A stretch of DNA of 59,875 bases from Clostridia bacterium (GTDB lineage: Bacteria > Bacillota > Clostridia > Oscillospirales > Acutalibacteraceae). Position numbers and translations under genes: made by a program. The DNA lies in assembly GCA_017407755.1 (NCBI GenBank), contig JAFQVY010000021.1, forward strand, positions 1-59,875. Reading direction: 5' to 3'. Each line of letters begins with the position of its first letter. The first letter of the stretch is position 1. This document shows, piece after piece, positions 24,403 through 32,621 of this stretch. Under the pieces are notes generated by a model. The model ran no database searches. It was not told the DNA's origin and worked only from the letters and a program-made list of their open reading frames with translations.

Positions 24403-24879
24403 ATGAATACCGACTACACTAAAATGTACGAAAATATTTTTAAGATAATGGGCGACCTTACCCCCTTAAAGGCAGATTGCGGCAAGCTTTGCGACGGTGC
24501 TTGCTGTAAGGGTGACGAGCTTACAGGTATGCGGCTTTTTCCTTTTGAAAAAACCGAGCTTCCCGTAAAGAAAGTTGGGGGAGGGGTTCGACTTGTGGTT
24601 TGCGAAAGCGAATGTGACAGGTCGAAAAGACCCTTAGCCTGTCGGATTTTTCCTTTCTTTCCCACAGTTGACGAAAAAGGCAGAGTGTTTGTTGAGGCGG
24701 ATTTTCGCGGTGCAAGGCTTTGCCCTCTTGTTACTCATTCTGATGAAATTGTTTTTGACAAGCGTTTTTTCAAAGCCCTGAAAAAGGTTGGAAAAATCCT
24801 TGCTAAGGACGAAGTATGCCTTGAATTTCTTAGAGAGGCAACTGAAGAAATCGATACATACAGTGCATTTTTAAAGTGA
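24403..24879 (+). CDS. Cysteine-rich protein, YkgJ (CxxCxxCC)-like
   Basis: 158 residues. Cys clusters occur at DCGKLCDGACC (C26, C30, C34, C35), at CESECDRSKRPLACRIFPFFP and at ARLCPL. This resembles the zinc/iron-chelating YkgJ family (UPF0153) in layout, though spacing differs from the classic motif. Cytoplasmic, no signal peptide. It begins 7 nt after the PstS-like gene, last in the xpt cluster, and its stop overlaps a terminator. Metal or Fe-S binding is likely; the reaction is unknown. Confidence 0.6.
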   Translation: MNTDYTKMYENIFKIMGDLTPLKADCGKLCDGACCKGDELTGMRLFPFEKTELPVKKVGGGVRLVVCESECDRSKRPLACRIFPFFPTVDEKGRVFVEADFRGARLCPLVTHSDEIVFDKRFFKALKKVGKILAKDEVCLEFLREATEEIDTYSAFLK

Positions 24880-24908
24880 CCGTTTCAGTTTTTTTGAGAC
24901 GGTTTTTT
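24879..24908 (+). terminator. Terminator of the xpt cluster
   Basis: ACCGTTTCA and TGAGACGGT with a T-rich loop, followed by TTTTTG. Confidence 0.82.
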
Positions 24909-24967
24909 GTTTTAAGCGGAAAAAATAAGGGTTTAATCCGTCATATTAAATGAAAGGAGGAGTGAGC

Positions 24968-25486
24968 GTGAAAAACATCGATCTGAAAGAAACCTTTGAA
25001 AAAATCAGAAACGGCGACAAAGAAGCCTTCGCCCTTGTATATAGTGAGCTAAAAAAACCGGTGTTTACTGTTGTGTGCCGAACTGTTGGGGATAGTCTTA
25101 CTGCAGAAGACATTACTCAAGAGGTTTTTGTCAGGCTGTTTTTGTCGCCCCCTGACTCCTCTGTAAAAAACATAAGGGCGTGGATTTTTAAGGTCGCAAA
25201 TAACCTTTCCATTGATGCTCTTAGAAAAAAACAAAGCCTGAGTATTGACGATTATGAGCTTAAAGTTGATGACACCTGCGAAAACGTTGCTATGCACCTT
25301 GATTTAGAAGCCGCAATTCAGAGGCTGTCTCAATCAGAAAGACAAATATTAACTTTGCACTTAAACGGCGGTTTGAAATTTAATGAAATTGCCGCTGTCT
25401 GCAGTTTATCTTTGTCAGCTACCTATCGCAGATACCGCAAGGCTTTGAAAACCCTACGTGAGATTTTAGACGGAGGTGCCTTATGA
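24968..25486 (+). CDS. ECF-type RNA polymerase sigma factor (second)
   Basis: 172 residues from GTG 24968, with AAAGGAGG 7 nt upstream; the ATG at 24950 precedes that RBS. Region 2 includes SLTAEDITQEVFVRLF and AWIFKVANNLSIDALRKK; region 4 has LSQSERQILTLHLNGGLKFNEIA and the recognition helix SLSATYRRYRKALKTLRE. It overlaps the next gene by 4 nt (ATGA), the usual arrangement for a sigma factor and its membrane regulator. Confidence 0.88.
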   Translation: MKNIDLKETFEKIRNGDKEAFALVYSELKKPVFTVVCRTVGDSLTAEDITQEVFVRLFLSPPDSSVKNIRAWIFKVANNLSIDALRKKQSLSIDDYELKVDDTCENVAMHLDLEAAIQRLSQSERQILTLHLNGGLKFNEIAAVCSLSLSATYRRYRKALKTLREILDGGAL

Positions 25487-26259
25487 AAAAAACACTGACT
25501 ATTTTGATTTGTTTGCTTATTATTTTATTGCCCATAAACGTTTCTGCCAATGAAGAGCGCTTTGAAACCATTCAGGATTTTGCAGAGTATTTTTATGCTC
25601 ACAATAAATTCCCCGATTATTACTGCGGAATGTGGTCTAACGACGGCACTATGTACAATATTACAGTTTCAGTGGTTGAAGGTGAAGATGGTGAAAGGGG
25701 CAAGCAAGAAATCCTTGACTGGGTTAAAGAGGACGCTAACCTGACTTTCGCTTACGGCAAGCATAGCTTTAATTTTCTTAAATCCTTGCAGGAAAAATTG
25801 ATGAAAGAGCTTAAGGATTACGGCATTGTATGCTCAGGAATTTTAGAGAAGGAAAACGTTCTTGATATCGGCATTTTGTCGGAATATAAGGAAAATCCTG
25901 AAACTCAGCAAAAGCTAACGGAGGTAAAAAAACTATACGGTGATGCGGTTGAAATAAGATACACCGAAGGAGTTTTTTTTCAGGACGATATTATTCACTA
26001 TACATCAGCTATATTTGAGCCCGATAAAAACACTATTGACCTTAAATTATACTTGGTTTTAGGAACTGTACTTTTGCTGTCGTCAGCTTTGGTTTTCATT
26101 CTGATGAGAAAAAGAAGGGTGCTTATAGATGCTAACGGCAAAACCTATGAAAGCACATTAACAGAAAAAGAAGTTGAAAAAATAGTTAAAAATACAGAGC
26201 CTCAGGTGCCAAGTTATTTGGAAGAGAGAATATTCAAGGAAATTCACAAGAGTAGGTAG
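25483..26259 (+). CDS. Membrane partner of the ECF sigma factor (candidate anti-sigma, outside-in topology)
   Basis: 258 residues. A signal peptide (1-22) leads to an outside domain (about 23-185) resembling TPM/TLP18-type modules in its length and alpha/beta pattern, though I cannot confirm this. One TM lies at about 189-209, then a basic stop and a cytoplasmic tail of about 45 residues (STLTEKEVEKIVKNTEPQV, then PSYLEERIFKEIHKSR). The start overlaps the sigma stop (ATGA). Most anti-sigma proteins keep the sigma-binding part at the N-terminus; here only the C-terminal tail is inside, so if it is an anti-sigma factor the layout is inverted. Function inferred from coupling only. Confidence 0.6.
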   Translation: MKKTLTILICLLIILLPINVSANEERFETIQDFAEYFYAHNKFPDYYCGMWSNDGTMYNITVSVVEGEDGERGKQEILDWVKEDANLTFAYGKHSFNFLKSLQEKLMKELKDYGIVCSGILEKENVLDIGILSEYKENPETQQKLTEVKKLYGDAVEIRYTEGVFFQDDIIHYTSAIFEPDKNTIDLKLYLVLGTVLLLSSALVFILMRKRRVLIDANGKTYESTLTEKEVEKIVKNTEPQVPSYLEERIFKEIHKSR

Positions 26260-26263
26260 GCTG

Positions 26264-26300
26264 TTGCAAGGCGTTTGATGTTGTGTTACAATATCAAACG
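26264..26300 (+). promoter_or_regulatory. Promoter with an overlapping 8-bp inverted repeat
   Basis: TTGCAA (26264-26269), 17-nt spacer, TACAAT (26287-26292). The perfect repeat CGTTTGAT (26272-26279)/ATCAAACG (26293-26300) brackets the -10 hexamer, which fits a repressor operator for the phosphoesterase gene. Confidence 0.6.
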
Positions 26301-26308
26301 GTGATAAA

Positions 26309-27169
26309 ATGGCTAAAAAGAAAAAACTAACCATTATATTGGTATCAATTGCATTGATTTTGCTTTCTTTTATTATTTATGTTCTCTGGGCAAACAAGGC
26401 GGTTACGGTTAAAAATATTACTGTAGAAAGCTCACTTATCCCCAAAAGTTATGACGGCTTTCGCATTGCCCATGTTTCGGATTTGCATAACGATGAGTTT
26501 GGCAAAGATAATAAAAAGCTTTTAAGCCTTATAGAAAGCAGTAACCCTCATATTATTGCAATTACAGGCGATTTGATAGACTCACACACTCCTGATGTTA
26601 AGCTTTCGGTAGATTTTTCTGAAAAGGCGCAGCAGATTGCTCCGTGCTTCTATGTTAACGGTAACCACGAGCAAAGAGTGCCTGAGGAATATGAGGTTTT
26701 AAAGAAAAGCCTTGAAGAAATAGGCGTCGTAATTCTTGAAAATAAGGCTGTGCCTTTTGAGTTTAAGGGCGAGACAATCAATATTATTGGCGTAAGCGAC
26801 CCCGGATTTGAAACCGATTATCTTTTTGGCGACACTAAGGCGGTTATGAGAAAAAACCTTGAGCCGTTAATTTGTGAAGAAAGCTTTAATTTGCTTTTAT
26901 CTCACAGACCAGAGCTTTTTGAGGTCTATGCGGATTTGAAAGTCGACTTGGCGCTTACGGGGCATGCTCACGGCGGACAGTTCAGGCTTCCTTTTGTAGG
27001 CGGACTTTATGCCCCTAATCAGTGGTTTTTCCCTGAATATGACTCAGGACTTTACACTGATGGCGACACTAATATGATTGTAAGCCGAGGAGTGGGCAAC
27101 AGCCTTTTTCCTCTAAGACTTTTTAACCGCCCTGAGGTTGTATTGGTAGAGCTTAAATGTATTAACTAA
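26309..27169 (+). CDS. Membrane-anchored metallophosphoesterase (YaeI/YkuE-like)
   Basis: 286 residues. An N-terminal TM anchor (about 8-28) is followed by a calcineurin-like phosphoesterase domain. The metal ligands are in order: HVSDLHNDEFG (DxH), ITGDLID (GD), VNGNHEQ (GNHE), SHRPE and GHAHGGQ (GHxH). The family includes phosphodiesterases and UDP-diacylglucosamine- or lipid-linked hydrolases; the substrate is not known here. The domain probably faces outside. RBS GGTGAT. Promoter with an operator-like repeat just upstream; terminator after. Confidence 0.88.
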   Translation: MAKKKKLTIILVSIALILLSFIIYVLWANKAVTVKNITVESSLIPKSYDGFRIAHVSDLHNDEFGKDNKKLLSLIESSNPHIIAITGDLIDSHTPDVKLSVDFSEKAQQIAPCFYVNGNHEQRVPEEYEVLKKSLEEIGVVILENKAVPFEFKGETINIIGVSDPGFETDYLFGDTKAVMRKNLEPLICEESFNLLLSHRPELFEVYADLKVDLALTGHAHGGQFRLPFVGGLYAPNQWFFPEYDSGLYTDGDTNMIVSRGVGNSLFPLRLFNRPEVVLVELKCIN

Positions 27170-27185
27170 ATATCAATTTTATTTT

Positions 27186-27213
27186 GCCTTGCCAAAGCGG
27201 CAAGGCTTTTTAT
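27186..27213 (+). terminator. Terminator after the phosphoesterase gene
   Basis: GCCTTGCC and GGCAAGGC around AAAGC, followed by TTTTTATTT. Confidence 0.88.
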
Positions 27214-27270
27214 TTACAAAAGTTTTAAGTTGTGCTATACTTTATCGGAAACTTTTTGGGAGGTGCAGAT

Positions 27271-29151
27271 GTGGCTATATTAAGTGCAAGGGATATTTCC
27301 ATGGTCTTTGTTGAGCGTACGCTTTTTGAAAATGTAAGCTTTGATATAGAAAAACGCGACAAAGTTGGCTTTATAGGCTCAAACGGCACAGGAAAAACCA
27401 CCTTGCTTAAGATTTTAAGCAGAGAGCTTAGTCCCACAAGCGGCGAAGTTATTATAGCTAAGGACGCTAAAGTCGGCTTTATGCACCAGCACGTTTTGGA
27501 GCATCCCGAAAGAACGGTTTATAATGAACTTTTGTCGGTGTTTGACTATCTTGCAGATATGGAAAAACGCCTCGAAAGCTTGACTTTGGAAATAGAAAAG
27601 GGCGATAATCTCGACAAGCTTGTTTCAGAGCAAACCCTGCTTTTAGAGAAGTTTGAACGCGAGGGCGGCTTAACCTACAAAAGCCGAGCTCGCTCAGCTT
27701 TGCTTGGCCTTGGCTTTACCGAGGAGGATATGGACAGAAAAAGTGCTACTCTTTCAGGCGGACAGGCTTCTAAGCTTTCGCTTGCAAGGCTTCTTTTAAG
27801 CGGTGCCGACATTTTGCTTTTAGACGAGCCTACAAACCACCTCGATATTGAATCGGTTCGCTGGCTTGAGCAGTTTTTAAAGGATTTTTCAGGCACTGCT
27901 TTTATAGTTAGCCACGACAGATATTTCCTTGATGCAGTAACTAACAAAACCATTGAGCTTGCTCACAAAAAAACCACGGTATATACAGGAAATTACACAA
28001 CCTTTATGGAGAAAAAGCAGCGTGAGCAAGAGGCAATTCGCCGTAAATTTATTAATGACAGTAAAGAGATAAAGCGTATTGAAGGTATTGTTGAGCAGCA
28101 AAAGCGTTGGGGCAGAGAGCATAACTTCATCACTGCCGCCTCTAAGCAAAAAGAGGCAGACCGCATTAAGGCTCAGCTCACTCCTCCCGATGGCGAGGAA
28201 GAGACTCTTACTCTTAAATTGGAGCCTAAGCGGGAAAGCGGCAACGATGTGCTCATTGTTAAAAACCTTTCCAAGTCCTTTGGTAATAATTTGCTTTTTA
28301 AGAATGTGGATATGCATATCCGTAAGGGCGAAAGGGTGTTTATCTTAGGCTCAAACGGCACAGGTAAAACCACACTTTTTAATATTCTTACAAAGAAATA
28401 TGATGCTCAGTTTGATGAGCTTACTTATGGTGCAAGGGTGGATATGGGCTATTTTGACCAGATGCAGTCTGACCTTAATGTAAACAATACCCCCGTTGAA
28501 GAAATAAGCGATGCATTTCCAAAAATGAGCAACACCCAAATCCGCGCAGCCTTAGGACGTTTTCTTTTAAAAGGTGATAACGCTCTTAAGAAAATTTCTA
28601 CTCTTTCTGGCGGAGAACGTGCCAGGGTGGCACTCTTAAAGCTGGTGCTTGCAGGCTCTAACTTTCTTTTGCTTGATGAGCCTACAAACCACCTTGACAC
28701 TGCCTCAAGAGAAGCTTTGGAAGACACTCTTTTAAATTACGACGGCACAATGCTTATAATAAGCCACGACCGTTATTTCATTAATAAGCTTTCTACTCGA
28801 ATTTTAGAGCTTAAATCAGAGGGTGTAAAAGAATATCTGGGCAACTACGATTACTACTGCGAAAAGAAGCAAAATGTAGAGGTTTCTCAAAAAAATGAGG
28901 AAAAACCCAAGGTCAACGACTACAAGCTGAGAAAAGAAGAGCAGTCAAAAGAGCGTAAACGCCAGACGGCAATTAAGAAGGCAGAGGAGTTAATTGAGGA
29001 GCTTGACGTAAAAATCGCTGAAACCGAAGAAAAGCTTTCAAGCGAAGAGGTAATCAGCGATTACGAAAAATTAGTTGAGCTTACCGAGATTTTAAATAGT
29101 CTGCAAAAGCAGCAGGAAGAAGCCTATGAGGCTTGGGAGTCTTTGCAATAA
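27271..29151 (+). CDS. ABC-F family ATPase
   Basis: 626 residues from GTG 27271 (GGGAGGTG upstream); the longer frame from 27232 lacks an RBS. There are two ABC domains and no TM segment. Walker A GSNGTGKTT appears twice (about 36-44 and 356-364), signatures are LSGGQASKLSLA and LSGGERARVALL, Walker B LLLDEPTNHLD twice, and the switch SHDRYF twice. A linker of about 80 residues with basic and coiled-coil character separates them. A C-terminal coiled coil (about 560-626) resembles Uup/YdiF types. ABC-F proteins act on the ribosome E site in translation; some give antibiotic resistance. The exact subfamily is not settled. Confidence 0.92.
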   Translation: MAILSARDISMVFVERTLFENVSFDIEKRDKVGFIGSNGTGKTTLLKILSRELSPTSGEVIIAKDAKVGFMHQHVLEHPERTVYNELLSVFDYLADMEKRLESLTLEIEKGDNLDKLVSEQTLLLEKFEREGGLTYKSRARSALLGLGFTEEDMDRKSATLSGGQASKLSLARLLLSGADILLLDEPTNHLDIESVRWLEQFLKDFSGTAFIVSHDRYFLDAVTNKTIELAHKKTTVYTGNYTTFMEKKQREQEAIRRKFINDSKEIKRIEGIVEQQKRWGREHNFITAASKQKEADRIKAQLTPPDGEEETLTLKLEPKRESGNDVLIVKNLSKSFGNNLLFKNVDMHIRKGERVFILGSNGTGKTTLFNILTKKYDAQFDELTYGARVDMGYFDQMQSDLNVNNTPVEEISDAFPKMSNTQIRAALGRFLLKGDNALKKISTLSGGERARVALLKLVLAGSNFLLLDEPTNHLDTASREALEDTLLNYDGTMLIISHDRYFINKLSTRILELKSEGVKEYLGNYDYYCEKKQNVEVSQKNEEKPKVNDYKLRKEEQSKERKRQTAIKKAEELIEELDVKIAETEEKLSSEEVISDYEKLVELTEILNSLQKQQEEAYEAWESLQ

Positions 29152-29154
29152 GGG

Positions 29155-29183
29155 TTGACATAAGTTGTCTAATATGGTAAAAT
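29155..29183 (+). promoter_or_regulatory. Promoter of the four-TM membrane protein
   Basis: TTGACA (29155-29160), 17-nt spacer, TAAAAT (29178-29183), immediately after the ABC-F stop; no terminator is visible between. Confidence 0.75.
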
Positions 29184-29216
29184 TTCATTGAAGTTATACG
29201 AAAAGAGGTTTTATCA

Positions 29217-29765
29217 ATGGATAACGGCAATAATTTAAATAATCAGCCTTATGAAAACTGTGCTGTATATAACGGTGGAGCAGGTGGCCCTGAAATAACT
29301 CAAAAGGAAAATTACATCTTAGGCATTTTAGGTGCACTTTTGTTTTCTTTAGGCGGAGTAGTTGTGTATTTCGGCTTGTTTCAGCTTGATTTTATATCGG
29401 GCATTTCAGGTTGGATTATGTTTATACTGGCACGCTTCGGTTACGGGATATTTACCAAAACCGCAAAGAAAATCACAGTTGCAAGTATGATTACCGCTAT
29501 AATAGTTACGGTTATAATGATATTTGTTGCCGAGTACGTATCTGTTACTTTTTATATGTTTACAGAGTTTAAGGATTTGGGCGTTACGCTTTTAGAAGCT
29601 TTTAAAGCAATGCCCGGCTTTTTGGCAGAGCCTGTAGTTATAAAAGCCTTTCTCAGAGATTTAGGCTTTGCATATCTTTTCGGCGCCCTTGGTATCTTAG
29701 GCAATGTGTTAAACTTTATTAAACAGAAAAAGGCAGAAAAAGCTATAGAAAATAATGCAGAGTAA
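29217..29765 (+). CDS. Hypothetical membrane protein with about four TM segments
   Basis: 182 residues. An Asn/Gly-rich soluble N-terminus (1-30) precedes hydrophobic helices at about 33-55, 60-78, 85-107 and 145-165. A basic tail ends the protein. Not recognised. RBS AAGAGG. It has its own promoter and terminator, so it is a single-gene unit. Confidence 0.65.
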   Translation: MDNGNNLNNQPYENCAVYNGGAGGPEITQKENYILGILGALLFSLGGVVVYFGLFQLDFISGISGWIMFILARFGYGIFTKTAKKITVASMITAIIVTVIMIFVAEYVSVTFYMFTEFKDLGVTLLEAFKAMPGFLAEPVVIKAFLRDLGFAYLFGALGILGNVLNFIKQKKAEKAIENNAE

Positions 29766-29771
29766 AAATAA

Positions 29772-29803
29772 GGAGCTGACTTAAAAAGTCAGCTCCGTTT
29801 TTT
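29772..29803. terminator. Terminator between convergent genes
   Basis: GGAGCTGACTT and AAGTCAGCTCC form a perfect stem, followed by GTTTTTTAG. The minus-strand transferase gene ends 20 nt further on. Confidence 0.88.
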
Positions 29804-29822
29804 AGTTTTTCGCCCTCTCTTA

Positions 29823-32525
29823 TCAAAGGCTGTTGTAGATTTCTTCGTAAATACGCTTAGCGTTGTTAAAGTCATCATATTCAAAGAAATCGTTTGCCCT
29901 TCTGATATACTCAGGCTCTGTTTTACAGGAGTTTTCCATATATTTGCAAATCTCACTGACAACTGCATCGTGGTTTGTAATAATGGGGCCAAAGCCCTGA
30001 GTGGGATAATCAATACCGCCTGACTCGTAGTGAGGGGGCAGGGTGTCGGGGTGGTAGTAGACAATAGGCTTTCTCATATATGCAAAGTCAAACTGCACAC
30101 CCGAATAGTCGGTAACCATAAGGCTTGCTTCGGTCAAGATTTTTTCATAGCTCATATCACCCGAAGCGGCTACAATTTCAACAAAACCGTTTTGCTCAAA
30201 GTCCTCAATCTGGGGGCTCATGGCAGGGTGAAGCAGATAAGTAATGCCGTAGCCTGTTTTCTTTGCACATTCAATAAGACGTTTGTCATTTATAAGTGTG
30301 TTATATAGTCTGAAGTATTCTGTGTGTTTAAAATGTTCGTTATAGGGCTTTTTCTTGTATGCAATGCCAAGAGTAACAACATTACGCCTCCAAGTAGGAG
30401 TGATAAGAATAAACTTTTTGTCGTTATTCTTAAGGCCGTCGTATCTTGCCAAGCCGTTGATTTTAAGCATATCTTCCTCATAGCCGTAAATGGGGTGCAT
30501 AAGGTTTTGCTTTTCATATTTAGAAGCTAAACAGTAAAGGGTGGTGTTGTCGTAAAGTCGGTTTTGGTACTGACCCAACTGCTGAACGGTTAAGCCGTGC
30601 TGAATGCAGATGATTTTTGCATTGAAAAGGTCAAGGAAGTTAGGCACAAGATATTTCGGGAATCCGCAATATTGCATAACAGAAGCGTGTGTAGCCGCAA
30701 CCGCCTCAGCGTTAAGTGCATAGAGCTTGCATCTTAAAGAGTTGTGAATAAGCACTCGCTCTTTGTCGTACTCCAAAAGTCGCTTGCAGTCGGGGGAGTC
30801 TTTGTCTATAACGTAATAAACCTCAACGTCGTCCTTAACTGTGTTGGCGTATTTAAAGAAATATTCGCCGTTATCTCCACCTTTATAAAGCTTGTCAAAA
30901 GTAAGCCAGATACGTTTATTTCTGAAATAGGGGCGGGTGAGCCAATAAATGATTCTTAAAATAACTCTGCGAACCGCGTTAGAAAAAGGCTTTGTGTGAA
31001 TAAGCTGAGAGCCTAAAAGTGCAATTTCGCGGAAAAATCTTTTAATTCCTTTGCACTTGAAAACTCTTAAGTATTCGCCGTTTTTGCACTCAAGTGCTTT
31101 GTCAGAGTTAAACTTCCAGTAGGCCATACCAAAGCGGAGTCGGATTCTTGAAAATACCCTTGCAAACTGAAGGCTTAAAGGCTGTTCACTTCCGTCAATA
31201 ACGTAAGTAAAGCTGATTTTATCTAAGGTGTCGGTAACAGGAACAAAGAAATGAACGTTGAACTTTTTAGAGTAGCTCATTCCAAAGCACTTGAGCAAAG
31301 GATAAATAGCGTACTCAGAAAGCTTAACCTTATTGCCGTCGTAATTTGCATAAAGCTCAATATCTTCGGTAGCAATAAAGTCCTTGCCGGTAAACTCGGC
31401 ATCAAATTCAAGACCCTTTTCGCCATAGTTTATGTTGTTGATAATAAGTGCAACGCTATTAAGTGTAGAAATATGAGCACTTTCCTTACCTTCAACTGCA
31501 AAGTTAATGTTGCCTTCCTCGTCAAGCTCAAGACTGTGGCTTTCATTTGCACGCTCTGTTTTGTCTTTGAGAATCTTCATCCAAAGAGAACGATTGATGT
31601 ATTTGCATCTGATGGCAGCCGCAGTATAAACAGTGTTGTCAATATATTTTAAGGCATCGCAAACGGCATCGTAAAATTCATAAACTTCACTGTCGCTTAG
31701 AATACCCTTGTTGTTTTCAAAGTAGTTGTTGGCAAATTTTGCAAAAATAAGCTTGCAGAAAGCGTACTGCACAAAAGAGGGAACAGAGCCTTTTTCGTCA
31801 ATGAGCTTTTCCATAAAGGGTATCATAAAATTGCGGATACTCGGTGTGTAGTATGCTTTGTCGTACTGCCCGTCAAAAAGCACGCTGTCGTTTTCCAAAG
31901 CACGGGTGCTTTTGCACCACACTTTGTTGGAGTAGCTTATATTTGGATTTTTAAGAAGTGCATCAAGAACAAACTTCTTTAAAGCCTCATCGCCTATAAA
32001 AAGGTCAAACTCAAGGTCTTTAATGTCGCTTGCCTTAAAGAAGTAGCCGAAAATCGCCAAAGCGGCATTATAGGGGTATTCGTTAAGGTCGCAGAATTCA
32101 GAAAGACCGTCAAGCTTTGAATAACCCATAAACTTTTCGTTTTTATTTCGTGTTTTTACAGAGATTTCAACAGGGTACATCGGGTAGCTTTCTATAGCCT
32201 GAGAAACAAAGCTTACCGCCTCGTCTGTAAGAGTAACGGCAGACTCCGTAAAGCACACGTAGCCGTCTGAAAGTAAGCTTAAACCTTTGCTGTAAACTTC
32301 ACTTCGGGTAGGAAGATTATCAAATTCAAGCAGAGATACTGTGTCGGGATTATCAGAAGCTGCTTTGCTTATTGCTTCTGCCGACTCTTCGCTTAAGACA
32401 CAGTCGGCCATAAGAATTCTTACGCTGCTGAAGGCTCCTTTTGCACTTAAGTAAGAATTTACGGATTCTTCTAAATTTTCTTCGTTTGTTACCGCCATAA
32501 TAACGGTAAGGTTTAAGTTATTCAT
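29823..32525 (-). CDS. Fusion: GT2-like glycosyltransferase + CDP-glycerol glycerophosphotransferase (TagF/TarL-like)
   Basis: 900 residues. The N-terminal part (about 1-230) opens like a family 2 glycosyltransferase (LTVIMAVTNEENLEESVNSY) but the usual DxD is not obvious. The C-terminal part (about 515-895) is a Glyphos_transf domain, with RIWLTFDKLYKGGDNGEYFF, KIICIQHGLTVQQ, ITPTWRRN, YLLHPAM and VTDYSGVQFDFAYMRKPIVYY; these include the His and Asp/Ser residues used by TagF-type polymerases. It may build a poly(glycerol phosphate) or similar surface polymer on the inner membrane face. Upstream on the other strand lie an acyltransferase and an LtaS-like enzyme. RBS GGAGG. Confidence 0.85.
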   Translation of the reverse strand: MNNLNLTVIMAVTNEENLEESVNSYLSAKGAFSSVRILMADCVLSEESAEAISKAASDNPDTVSLLEFDNLPTRSEVYSKGLSLLSDGYVCFTESAVTLTDEAVSFVSQAIESYPMYPVEISVKTRNKNEKFMGYSKLDGLSEFCDLNEYPYNAALAIFGYFFKASDIKDLEFDLFIGDEALKKFVLDALLKNPNISYSNKVWCKSTRALENDSVLFDGQYDKAYYTPSIRNFMIPFMEKLIDEKGSVPSFVQYAFCKLIFAKFANNYFENNKGILSDSEVYEFYDAVCDALKYIDNTVYTAAAIRCKYINRSLWMKILKDKTERANESHSLELDEEGNINFAVEGKESAHISTLNSVALIINNINYGEKGLEFDAEFTGKDFIATEDIELYANYDGNKVKLSEYAIYPLLKCFGMSYSKKFNVHFFVPVTDTLDKISFTYVIDGSEQPLSLQFARVFSRIRLRFGMAYWKFNSDKALECKNGEYLRVFKCKGIKRFFREIALLGSQLIHTKPFSNAVRRVILRIIYWLTRPYFRNKRIWLTFDKLYKGGDNGEYFFKYANTVKDDVEVYYVIDKDSPDCKRLLEYDKERVLIHNSLRCKLYALNAEAVAATHASVMQYCGFPKYLVPNFLDLFNAKIICIQHGLTVQQLGQYQNRLYDNTTLYCLASKYEKQNLMHPIYGYEEDMLKINGLARYDGLKNNDKKFILITPTWRRNVVTLGIAYKKKPYNEHFKHTEYFRLYNTLINDKRLIECAKKTGYGITYLLHPAMSPQIEDFEQNGFVEIVAASGDMSYEKILTEASLMVTDYSGVQFDFAYMRKPIVYYHPDTLPPHYESGGIDYPTQGFGPIITNHDAVVSEICKYMENSCKTEPEYIRRANDFFEYDDFNNAKRIYEEIYNSL

Positions 32526-32559
32526 ATTAACCTCCGAAACCTTTTGGGATTTCCCCTTA

Positions 32560-32589
32560 TTGACAAACTTTTGCTTTATATGGTAAATT
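32560..32589 (+). promoter_or_regulatory. Promoter of the 450-residue acyltransferase gene
   Basis: TTGACA (32560-32565), 18-nt spacer, TAAATT (32584-32589), with AGGAGGG and ATG at 32622. Confidence 0.65.
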
Positions 32590-32621
32590 ATATAAAATTA
32601 ATACATTAGGAGGGAACAGTA

